From the NCBI GenBank assembly GCA_039602395.1, contig JBCNJP010000023.1, forward strand, positions 94,814,030 to 94,878,029: a stretch of 64,000 bases of DNA, read 5' to 3'. The position numbers were made by a program, and so were the translations under genes. This document shows, in pieces, positions 31,651-43,200 of this stretch; the first letter of the stretch is position 1; every line of letters starts with the position of its first letter. Below the pieces are notes generated by a model. The model saw only the letters and a program-made list of their open reading frames with translations, made no database searches and was not told the origin of the DNA. Origin of the DNA: Deinandra increscens subsp. villosa (taxonomy: Eukaryota; Streptophyta; Magnoliopsida; Asterales; Asteraceae).

Positions 31651-33960
31651 GTATTATCTTCCTACTTGGTTTTGTTGTTAATTTATGACTCTTTGTGCTC
31701 CCGGCCAAAAAAAATATATACATAATTAAATCTATTTCTTTTTCTTTTGAGTCTATAAATGTTTAATCTCGACTTTTAGAAAAATGAGACCTAAATTTTT
31801 CATATACATAGTCTGATCTTAATTACACGGATCGTTTAGTAGAGGTTATTGTCTTTTAGTTGAAGGTTCAAGATTCAAACTTTGATATTAAAGATAGTGC
31901 AATTTACCGTTAAAGAAAACTTAGACTAAGCAATTTATTATTCTCACTCATAAAAGATCTTATACTCGTCATTGTTTATAACGATGACATTCGAAAAAGA
32001 GCACTAAGTTTGTACTTCATCTTATGGCCCAAATGGTCGAGTCACCATTGCAACAAACCAAACTGGACAGGTTAGATGGTTGGCTAGACGTTTTGCGTTT
32101 TTTAAAGTACAATTCGGTTTTTACAGTATGAAACGACTTTTTTCTTTCTCTAGATTTGTACTTATCTTTAGATTTTTTTAAAAGTAAAAATATGGTTGTT
32201 CACGAACCGAATCAAACCAAGTTAGGGTATTCTCGAACTTAGCTCGCTTTTAAACCGAGTCGAGCGTCTTGGGTTGAATTTATATAATTGAGCGTAAACT
32301 TGATGCTTGAACTTGGATTAGCTAGTTTATTATTAAGCGCTTGGTTAGGTTCAGTTTCGCTCAATTTTTTTTTATGAAAATTTAGTAGATCAAAGTTTAG
32401 TGCAACCACACAACCATTTTTTTTCATAATTTCACCAACAAATGTACCACAAATATCATTATAAAGTCCTAGAACATTCTAACAAAAAACCATTAAGTCA
32501 CCAAAATATAAGTATTAAAGGTTTATTATATAAGTCTTGAAATATTATATAAAGCAGCAAGCCACAACTTCACAAGATTTATAGTTCAAAACATAAGTTT
32601 TAAAATCTTACATCTCTAGGGTTTTACGAAGTAATAGGTTTTTTTTTTTTTTTTTTTTTATTTAAACGACGAGCCCTTACTTTTACACTAACATTTACAT
32701 ATGAAGTAAGCCACAAATTAACAAACAATTCGAACCAAATGAGCGTACCTTGTTGGTGCTAATTCACAGGGTTGAATTATACAAGTTAGTATAGTTCGAG
32801 GTTTATATTAAACAAGTCGATTTAATATAATTAATTGGATAAATGAGTTATGTTTATTTAATTAACAATTAGAGTTGTAGTAAGATTCTATGTAAGACTT
32901 GTTTATCAGGTCAATAGGGTCTTATAAATAGGGGACCAAGTTGGAAACCCTAGATGTGACAAATCAATAAAGGTTTTGAGTGAGTTTTTCCTAAATATTG
33001 AGTGTTCATCAAAGTCTTGATTTCGATACGGGCCTTGATACCTCTTTGTTTAGAAACCGAATATAGCAGCTCAACTCACTTATAACCAATCCGAAACCGA
33101 GCAAGTGTATTTCCACGCATTTAACAATCGAGTTTCGAGCATCGAGCTTTTTGAACAACCCTAAATTATACTTTAATCAAGTCGAATCATAAATATCCCT
33201 AGCTAGTTCCAAGTCTCTAGTCACTTCACTTCACTATCTAGTCTCAATCTAGAGAGTTGTAACTTGAATGAATTTATGGTTCATCACCTATTTGGATTGG
33301 GTTTATGTGGTTCGAACCATGAGTACGTCAAACCAACAGGTTGTGATGAAAGGTGAGGCGATCAAGGGGCCCATTGGGCTCATGAGTAAATTAAATGAAA
33401 TCCAGCCAGCCAGCCTAGCTACTAGTTAGTGATTATTCATCCCCTCATGCAGCCGGTCGGATGAAATCCTACATCAAAAGGTCATATATACATACTAGCC
33501 ATCATGCTGAGTTGCTGACTGAGACTTTTCAGGAATGTTAGAATCGATTTTATATATTTTATATTTGAAACTTGTTTGTTTGATAGTACATATGTATATT
33601 GTACGTATATGAATTATTAAGGATGTATATTATTATATTTTAAGTCAAAAGGAAGATTGGAAGAAACAATCAATCATTTCTTTTTAATTTTTAGTGATAG
33701 AAAAAAATCATAGAATACAATTATAGAATGTATATATAGTCCGATGTTCATGAGACACACTAAAAAGCGTAGAATTATAGATATTTAGTATCTTAATTTT
33801 TAGGCTGTTGAATATGTTCATCTGGTAGCTGTGATTAATTATCTTTTTTTCATTCTTTTTTTCTCTCTTTTAAGTGAATTTCAAATGCGAAATAAGGATT
33901 CTATGATTATACACTTTTTAGGGTGTCTACAATGAAAAAAAACGACTAAATTATGGCATT
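31651..33960. other. Intergenic with decayed repeats
   Basis: 32195-32350 holds weak GAACTTAGCTCG-type remnants of the GAGC hAT family, and 32640-32659 a poly-T tract. No gene was recognised in 2.3 kb. Confidence 0.45.
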
Positions 33961-34255
33961 TAGGATGGCTCGAGCTAGTGGTTAAATTATAAGCTTGTGG
34001 TTGAAGAGACCCAGGTTCTAGTCCCACTCACACCACTTTGTGAGATATTGGTGGGCAATGAAAGATTGAGCTTTCTTGATCCTGAGTCACAAGGGAGGGT
34101 TTACGGGCTTGTCTGGTTCCCGCCCGATGGTGCAAATGGGGGCGCTCCCGGGTTCCCTCGCTATGAGGTTCGGACTCGGGACAGTGGGTAGGTCCAGGGT
34201 AACCAGTCCCGATACACCGCTGAGCCAAATTGCCATTCAAAAAAAAGGATGGCTC
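33961..34255 (+). mobile_element. SINE, plus strand
   Basis: A-box-like TGGCTCGAGCTAGTGG and B-box-like AGGTTCTAGTCCCAC lie at the head. The body is about 280 bp and the tail is GCCATTCAAAAAAAA. The 14-mer GGATGGCTCGAGCT occurs at the head (33963) and again just after the tail (34247). It could be a target duplication or the head of a second SINE copy. Confidence 0.6.
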
Positions 34256-34739
34256 GAGCTTAGTGGATATGCAGTGGACGGCTCAGGCAAGACCACTTAG
34301 TCCATGTGTCGTTTTCGCATTGATTTATTGATGGTTTCACTTGTTTTTTGTTTTGTTTTCGGTAACGGCTTAGGATTTACCTCTAAATCGACGACGCTTA
34401 TGGATACTCTTCTCATTGGTTTATTTATGAGAGATCTTAAAATGTTCAAATTAAATATTATTTTGGTGAACTTAGAGTAGACAAACAACCCGCAACAACA
34501 CATTGATATTTTTAACACATACTTTTTTGCAATCAAAAATATTTTTTATATAAAGTTATGCAAATATATAACTAACACTATATAAATTCACTATCCATAT
34601 GGCAGTACGTTTAAAAATAATAACACTACCATATAGTTTCAATATATCACATAAAAACACATTATTAAAATGATAACACCACCTTTTTTTCACGTAACAT
34701 TATATATATATTACAAAAAGAATTAGTAAGACATAGTTA
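34256..34739. other. Intergenic, nothing recognised
   Basis: AT-rich sequence. Confidence 0.4.
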
Positions 34740-36170
34740 AGTTTTGGTTTTTTTTTTTAATTTTAGCCATAAAGGTTTTTTCATTTTTACATTTTTGGTC
34801 CATCTTTCATTTTTTCTTATTTTTTATACTTTGGCCACTATTACTTTTTAATTTAATACTTTGACCACGTGACTTTAATAGTTTTACGTTTTATACTTCT
34901 TACCTTTTATACTTTTGTTTTTAAATATACTTTTTATAGCTTTATACTTTGACCATGAAACTTTTAGACTTTTACATTTTAAACCCCTTAACTTTTATAC
35001 TTTCGTTTTTAGTATACTTTTAGAATCTTTGACTTTGGCCATTACTTTTTTTATAGTTTTATACTTTGACCACGAAACTTTTAGACTTTTAGGGGCCGTT
35101 TAGTTGTGAAAAATGTTTTCTAGTTTTCCATTTCTAGTTTTCTAGAAAATGAAATAAGTTTTCCATCTCTAGAAAACACATGAAATTTTTTGAAAACGCG
35201 TTCAAATTTGAAAGATGGAATTTTCATTTTTAAAATTAGAAAACTAGAAAACATGTTCAAATCAATTGTTTTCTATTTGTTTTCTATCTCTACATTTCAT
35301 TAGATTTCTTTACATATGACAAATTAAAGAAACAAAATATGAAAATAAAACACATAAAGTAAAGACAATACATATATAAAAGATTTAAAATAATAAGTAT
35401 TTCTTAACGGAGGAGAGGTCGAGCGGCTGTGCGTATAAACCCTAGAAAATGAACACCCTTTTTCTTTTGTATATATTTGGAAAACGAAAATAGAAATCAG
35501 AAAACAGTAAAAAAAGTGTTTTCCATTTTTAGTTAAAATTTAGAAAACACTATTTTCTGTTTTCCTGGAAAACGTTTTCTAAAAAATACAATTTGAACGC
35601 GTTTTCTGTTTTCCTTGTTTTCTTGGAAAATGAAAATGGAAAACACCCCATGTTTTCCACAACTAAACGCACCCTTACGTTTTTATGTCCCTTAGCTTTT
35701 CTACTTTCGTTTTTAGATTCCTTTTTATAGCTTTATACTTTGACCACAAAACTTTTAGACTTTTATGTTATATACCCCTTCGCTTTTCTACTTTTGTTTT
35801 TAGTATACTTTTTGAGTTTTCGACTTTGGCCACAATTTTTTTAATTGTTTAATACTCTGACCACATTAAAATGTCTATTACTTAAACTGACGGGTAAATG
35901 GATAGCCCGCCGCAAAACGTTTTATACTGCTTAACTTTTATACTTTCTTTTATTATTATACTTTTAGAGTTTTATATTTTCGCCACGTTGACTACACTAA
36001 ACATTTTTTACTTAATTTTCTACTTTCTTTTATTATTATATTTTTAAAGTTTTCGAATTTAGCCGCGACTTCTTTATAGTTTTATACTTTAACCACACTA
36101 TAAACCTTTTTAACTTAAACTAACTGGTAAATGAGTGACCCGCCGCGAAGTAGGACAGGTCACCAACTTG
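34740..36170. repeat. Minisatellite-like array with Helitron-like end, hosting a Tourist-like MITE
   Basis: Degenerate units built on GACCACGAAACTTTTAGACT and TTTTACGTTTTATACCCCTTA run on both sides of a MITE (35092-35674). The array ends in GAGTGACCCGCCGCGAAG...GGTCACCAACTTGTT (36130-36165), a decayed form of the hairpin end at 19305. It is the same family as 7625-8720. Confidence 0.55.
35092..35674. mobile_element. Tourist-like (PIF/Harbinger) MITE with TTA target duplication
   Basis: The ends GGGGCCGTTTAGTTGTG and CACAACTAAACGCACCC are inverted. TTA flanks both sides (35089-35091, 35675-35677). Removing the element restores an array unit ACTTTTACGTTTTTATG, confirming the insertion site. 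The interior is dominated by inverted GTTTTCTAG/CTAGAAAAC motifs. Length is 583 bp. Confidence 0.85.
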
Positions 36171-36475
36171 TTAAATATATTCGAGATCTCAAGTATATAT
36201 TTGGAGAGAAGATAGAAATAATGAGCACGTGAGTTGCAGAGAGCTTATAATTTGAGAGATATGATTAGCTGGCATGAAGCAGTTTCCTTCCTGCTTCCTC
36301 ACGATATCAAATACCTGCTGCTTTAAATTCCTGCCATGCCTTCAGTTTCTTCTGCTACAATCTCATGTGCACCAATCCACCCTTCCCAAATGGACATCAT
36401 TTTTCACTTCTACTTTCTCATCTTAGTAACCGATAACTAATTAATCAACGGTTGCCATTTCATACGCACGTGTGC
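36171..36475. other. Intergenic spacer
   Basis: Nothing recognised. Confidence 0.4.
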
Positions 36476-36483
36476 ATCTGACT

Positions 36484-37182
36484 TAGGGGTGTGCATGGAT
36501 CGGTTTGGATCGGATTTTGGCTAAAACCGAATCCAAAACCAAACTTCGGTTTTTAAAATTTTTAAATCCATTCGGATTCGGTTTTTTCGGTTTCACGGAT
36601 TTCGGATTTCGGTTTTTTACGGTTTGGATTCGGTTTTTTCGGATTCAAATCCATATGAACTTTTGGGCTGAAAAAAAACAAATAATATTAAAATTTGGTC
36701 TACTTATTTATTAAATATAGATGAGTTGACTACTAATAGCATTCAAAATAAAACTTCAAAATTCATGACATTGCAAAATGACTCAACCTCAAACAAATAC
36801 TTAACGATTTAATATCAAAGACTCAAGGATCCATAATGTTGCATAACAATCCAAAATCAAACAAATCCTTAAAGATCTAATCTCAAACACTCAAACGACA
36901 TTCAAACAAAAATTAAAGTTGCATAATGATCTAATCACAAAGACTCAAAGATCCTAATGATTATAAATAAAATTTAAATTTGAAAACCTTCAATAACTAA
37001 ATGGATCGGTTCGGTTTTTTCGGATTTTCTTTTTAGCTAAAACCGAAACCGATCCGAAATTTCGGATTTTAGAAAAGTTCAATCCAAATCCGACGGTTTC
37101 TATATGGATTTGGTTTTTTCGGTTTGGTTTTTTCGGTTATTTTGGTTTCGAGTCGGTTTTTTCGGATTCTTGCACACCCCTA
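36484..37182. mobile_element. hAT-like element with perfect 8-bp target duplication
   Basis: The 699-bp element starts TAGGGGTGTGCA and ends TGCACACCCCTA. ATCTGACT lies on both sides (36476-36483 and 37183-37190). The interior is made of GGTTTTTTCGGATT-type repeats near both ends with an AT-rich centre. The reading frame across its left part (FGFGFFGFTDFGFRFF) is a by-product of the repeat. Confidence 0.92.
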
Positions 37183-37468
37183 ATCTGACTGTCCTGTCCT
37201 TGCTGACATGCCATACCGTGATAACTTGTCAGCTTTACACCTGATGGATTCTGCATTTAGAAACTCGTGGTTTTGTTTTCACCTAAAGAGTTGCTCGTCT
37301 TAGAAAAACATGTCTTTCAGTCTTTGTAAAGAAGGTTTCCACCTCCTTGTAAGGAATTTTTCGTTTTCCTCCTCAACCAATGTTAGATTTACAAAAAAGG
37401 TAACATCCGGTTCGGAAAAAGGGCGTATGGGAGGATGGGCACACTGTCCCAGATGATTAGCTGATTAG

Positions 37469-37700
37469 ATTTTATTTTATTTTTTGTAACCGTAAATTTG
37501 GATCACTGACGGGGGCGTTATCCACCCACCCGATCATCTTCATTCCCCATCAGGAGGAAACTCATCATAAGTGAGAAAACTCCCTGGTCCAACCTAACCC
37601 CCATTTATTTTTTTGGTCACATGTGAGACTTGATCCAAGACCTTCCACTTTTAATGTCTTTGGGTACATCGCCTTAGCCAATTGAGCTAGGAGTCATTGG
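37469..37700 (-). mobile_element. SINE with 15-bp target duplication, minus strand
   Basis: On the minus strand the head has an A box TAGCTCAATTGGCTAAGG and a B box GGTCTTGGATCAAGTC. The tail is T-rich on the plus strand (ATTTTATTTTATTTTTTG). TGATTAGCTGATTAG (37454-37468) and TGATTAGTTGATTAG (37701-37715) form a target duplication with one mismatch. This is a full-length ~232-bp SINE. Confidence 0.85.
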
Positions 37701-37715
37701 TGATTAGTTGATTAG

Positions 37716-40272
37716 TTACGTGTGAGTAGGTGTGAGTGAGCAGAGTGTTCAAAATTGATTATCAATAAATAGTTTTAAAAAACCGATAAACACTTACACT
37801 CACTCCTTTATACCCGTCAGGAAATGGGGTATATCAGGCGTGAGAGGATGTGAGTGGCGTGAATCATCACGCCCCTCATGGTGTGAGTGTGAGCATGGGA
37901 TTTTTTTGCTTGAGTAGCCTCTCTTTCTTGAATAGATAACTAAACCAACCAATCAATTTATTCAATAAATAAATAAAATACCATTCAACTCACTCATCAT
38001 ACCCTTCTTACTCATGATATGAAAATAAATTTGTGATGATGTGGCGTCCACTCGACATGTACTTTCCTCTCACTCTCACATGGATATATCTTATGCCTTT
38101 AGTGTCAGTGAGTGAAATGCGAATGTTGATATAACACATACTTGGCAAAGCGTATGCTCGATCACATCGGTATTCTAATGCCCTAAATTTACACAAATAT
38201 TCACCATGATATTCAAACCTTCAATCACTTAAGGATAAACATTTTTAAAAACATATTGATATTGTTACACTATAGGCTCTTTGGTTAATAAACGGTTATT
38301 TCAAAACATTGTTAACTAAAACGAACTATACTTTTGTTCTTTTAATAACAAACACGGGTAAAGTTTACGTACAAACCATTATTTATTGTACAAACTTGTA
38401 AAAACAAAAGAAAAACTATATCAAATGAAGTTTTTTTTTTGAGTAATTTGATATTTTTTAAATTAATTTCACGTATATCCACCCATATACAACTGATGAC
38501 TTAATTTTTTTATGTTTCATATGTTGCATATTTGCAACATAGTCGGATATAAAAAAATGATTTTTGTTTAGTTTTTTGTTTTTTTAGATCATTGGTTTGT
38601 CATCATGTGTATAGACATGAAGAAAAAAAACACAAAAATTACCTAAATAGCCTTAATTTAATGGTTTTTACATTAATTTTTAAGTTTATACAATAAAAAT
38701 GGTTTGTATTTGAACCTTACTCTAACAAACACACCCCTAAATTTACTTATAGATTACAGCTAACACTGTTGGACTAATCTTGTAATTGGCCAATAGCTAT
38801 AGATAGATAAGTAAACTAATAAAATGAAGTTTTTTAGTGTTGGATATCAGGATATGTGATGCTGTAGTCTAGAAAACTCAACTATAATAAATCAACTGTG
38901 ACATAGTAGCAATAATGGGTTTATATAAGTTTTGGGTCAAAAGTGTCATTTCTCAAAGTTGGAGGTTTGGCTGCAAGTGCGAATTCACGAGGGGGCAAAA
39001 TGAAAATAGTTTGTTAATAGCCGTTGGTTCAAGGTTTGGGGATATAACGAATCCATGCAATCACTTCGATTGTTCTTTGTTTTTGTATTCGGTTTTCATT
39101 CCTTGTACTCGTATTAGCTTTAATTTAATAAACGAGTAAGAATTTCCCTTTAACTTTCATTCAGTTTCACTTTATTAGATTTCGTGTTCTTTGTGAGATT
39201 TGAGTGTTCCGTTTGTTCATGATGTTTAATTTAACAAATACAAAATCGTATCTTATAGAATAGAGGGATTATTTTCTTCTTATTTTATCTAAACGTGAAG
39301 ATTGCTATTATTAAGCTTTTACTATATATATCTTTTTAATAGCAATTTAACTTGCCACTTGTTCATTACGCGCCACTAAAACCCTTTAGGTTTTACTATA
39401 TATTTGTTAATTTGTTAATGCTTTAAAGTGATGTAGTTTTTTAAAATACGCAAACGTGTAAAATAAAGTCGCACTTACTAGTTATCCTACTCCTTCTATA
39501 CCGTACCTCGATATTTCTAACGATCAACCTTTTCAAATAATTTTCCAAGAGACAAAGTCTCTCCTATTGGTCACCAACTTAATTGTGTGAATTCCGCTTA
39601 TATAATTTGATTTTTTTTTTACCATTTGAATCTTTTTAATAAAAATTAATTTGCAAAAGTAATATGAAAATCTGAAATTGTAAGGAAAAAATTTAAAAGA
39701 AAAGAATCATTGTCGCTCCTGATCGGGACGATGTTCCCCCTCCCTATTTATTCATAAAAAGTTTAAAAAAAAAAACTCTATACGTCTCATTCTTTATCCT
39801 TAAAAAGTACATAAAATGATATATTTATCAATTCATTTATTTATCCCTAAAAATTTAAAGATAATGTTAAAATATAAAAATATTCAAATAGGAGAGAAAA
39901 TAAACATTTTCTTGTATTTTTTTTTAAATTAAAAATATAATGTAATATAAAGAGGCTATTCTGAATAGAAAACTATTGTATTTTTTAAAAATTAAAGATA
40001 TAACGTAATATAAAGAAGTTATTCTGAATAGAAAACTATTTTGAATGCTCTTAGAGTTTTCCTACAAGACCCATCGGCACCGGTTTGAAATCATGTGGAT
40101 ATCATACCATGTACTCTTAGAGTCATGAGTGCGACATCTAGCGATATAAAAATCAATCGAATTTTATGTGAAAACATTCGATAGTATGCATCATATTTCC
40201 AAGTAACAAAAAAATGATAGACTAGATACATTTTTCATCAAGTAACAACTCCAGCTCTATACACAAGCTCTT
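37716..40272. other. Intergenic, mostly featureless
   Basis: No gene recognised in 2.5 kb. A ~60-bp direct duplication (TAATATAAAGA.G.TATTCTGAATAGAAAACTATT) occupies 39930-40045. A short GTGAGTG-rich stretch lies at 37720-37890. Confidence 0.5.
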
Positions 40273-43200
40273 TTAAGCAGGAACCTTGTTGCCATTGACT
40301 CTACCAGGAGATGATATATGTTGTGCAAGTTTCGAAATCTTCGAGGGGCTTTCTCGCGGGTATGCATAAATGGATGCCAGTTCTCTCACACGACACAAAA
40401 CTGACTTCGGTAAAGGTCGCCATGACTGGTTTCGTTTGTGATCATCCTGCAGTAACATATTTTAACTTCAGAAAGTTTTACAGATGAGTCGAAACTTTTT
40501 GAAACTGATAACGGTCTTATTGACTCTGTTCGAATGTGTACCTACTGAATCAACTTTGTTTTAAAATTAACGTGTTAGCGGGTCAACTAATTCCATCTTG
40601 ACCACACTTGGACTGGTTTTGACTCAAACTCGTTTTCACCCGTCAACCCACATCTAGGTTTCTAACATACATAAAAAGTCAGTTGAAAATTTTCGATAGC
40701 AAACAGAAAACGGTTGACAACTTCAGATGATTTCGGAAAACCACTAAACGACTTAATATGTATATATATTAAATACATATTTACATAATAATTATGATAC
40801 ATAAATTCTTAATGAAAAACAAAATAATGTATATTATGTTAACATTATAAAGAAATTTATAATTTATAATATATATAAAAATAATTTAAATGTATACATA
40901 TAACATAACTATATAACTAATAAATACTAAACAAGTCAAGCCTGGGCCAAGCTCGAGCCTGAAAAACTACTCACAAGCCGAGCTCAAGCTCGAGCTCTCG
41001 TAATGGATTACATGTGTTTGACCAAACCACCATTTTAGTTCTATATGAAAACCAATTGTTGAGAAATTACCTAACTACCGATAATTTTTAATTAACTGAT
41101 TTTAGTTCTTAGTGCAACCATGTTTGAAAATGCATATCAAAATAATGAAATACCACTAAAACATAATATACAATAGCACATGTAAAGATGGAAAAAAAGG
41201 GAAATGAAATGACTAACCTCTATCCTACTCCCTTTTAGTACATGACTTGCCTTCAAAAGATTCCGCCATTTATCCTGTGAGAATATGGGAAAACAACATA
41301 AATAGAGAAATGTTATTGTAGTTAGATGAAAAGTAATTTCTTGATATGAATCCATGATAATAAAAGATGAAAAGTACCTTTAAATCTACAGGTGTTCGAT
41401 GAACCGAAGATGAAAAAAGCAATTTCTTGATATGAGTCCATTTCCCTACCCCGAAATGTGCAACACCATCTAACAACTTCTTAACTTCTGAAACACTCCA
41501 CACTCTATGATGCTTCCTCTGATTGCCATTTGTTTCGGATCTCATCTTCGATCTGATCATTGTCGTCTCAGAATCATCTTCATGCCCACTTGAATTACTC
41601 TCAATTTCGTTTTCAACCTGTAAAAAAAACGTTTCAAATTATATATTGGTTTATCAGCTCAAATCGTGTATGTTGAAGATTCTTCATAAAGAAAAGATTA
41701 TGCCAATCGGATCAAAATGAGTTAGGTCAATATGAGTCGGGTCAAATTAACATAAAATAAATAATTATTCAATAAAACTAAGCCAAGAAAAATTATGGGG
41801 AAAAATAGAAAACAATCTGAGGTTAAATTAAGATTTTGTATAGCAAATTCTAGTTTCTCTCAAGAAAAGACTAAAAAAGTCAATTCTCAAAGAAAAATAA
41901 TACATTTATTTGGGTTCCATGAAGAGATTCTTCACCTAGACAATGGCTTTACACAATAAGTACCCTATAGTGCCCTCCATTTATAAAGCTAATAACTAAT
42001 AGTGCCCCCAACTTATGTCACAGATGCTTAATAGCACTTCAATTTTGACTAAATTTTTGTAAAACACAAGATGATAAATAAGTTTCTCTAGACATTGGAT
42101 TTACACAATAAGTACCTATAATGTTTGTATTGCATTATCATAACAATAATAATAATAATAATCAAAGCTTTTTAAAGAGTGTAGAGTGCGTATTTTCTTA
42201 CTTTAGCAGGTGAAATGCTTTTCTGACATTCGGTTGGAACATGAGAAATAAACGGTACTTGAATAGCTTTATCAAAAGAGATATCAAAAGACGGCATTTT
42301 TTCTTTAGGTTTGACCTCATTTTGACTTTTTACACGTCGAATCCCTGAAGGTTTGACTTTTGTCCCTGAAGATGCCTCTCTTCTCTTCTTAGAGTTCTCT
42401 AGACTTAGAAGTGATGACTCATCAATGTACCGTTTTGTAGGCTTACGCGATCTTTTGTTCGTGATTGCCCCAACATCATGATGGTCTTGGACAGATCTCG
42501 TGCTTGTGGGCCCATCTAGGCGAAACGGGGATACTTTTAACCCGTTTTGTGACACATGAGGTGGCAAAATATCTTGGTTATTTTCTTGGTCAATGAAAGA
42601 GTTTGAAAAATCTTCAAATCTATCTAAACTTTTTGGCTCGGATGAATAGGTTGATGTTCCGAAAATGCAGTTGCTAAGCATGTAATTCTGACATTCGATT
42701 CCTGAAATGTTTTCGGCCAATGTATTTTGTATCCCGTAACTACCCTCGATTGGAAACTGAGAATTCCTGACGTGCAAACCTTCATTGGAAACATAGCCTA
42801 TAAAAGCACCATGATCAAATCCAATATCTGTAGTAAATATTTAAAAATAAAAAAAAAACGGTAGTAATTTAATGTGATGGTATAAATATAATGAGAAATT
42901 AAATAAAATGGTATCGAGAAGTACCTAAAAGATAATCATTACAAGGAGAAGAGTTTGCTGTTAGAACATTTCCTGCTCCAACTTCATGTGGCAAAACATC
43001 AAGTGCCTGCAAAATATGTGACTTCATAAATATGTAAAAAGTCTTGTTGAGTAATGAAACAAGATTTAATTAACTCGATAAACAAGAGCTAAACTAGGCT
43101 AGCCTTTAAAGAAACAAAATATACAAAAAAAAAGCAAATTAATATATACTTGATATGAAAAGAAGACATACGTTAAGACATGTCGTGTCTACACCTTCCA

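Noticed and set aside
36505..36714. 69-codon frame rich in F and G
   Set aside because: It is a translation of the GGTTTTTTCGGATT repeat inside a hAT-like element with perfect termini.
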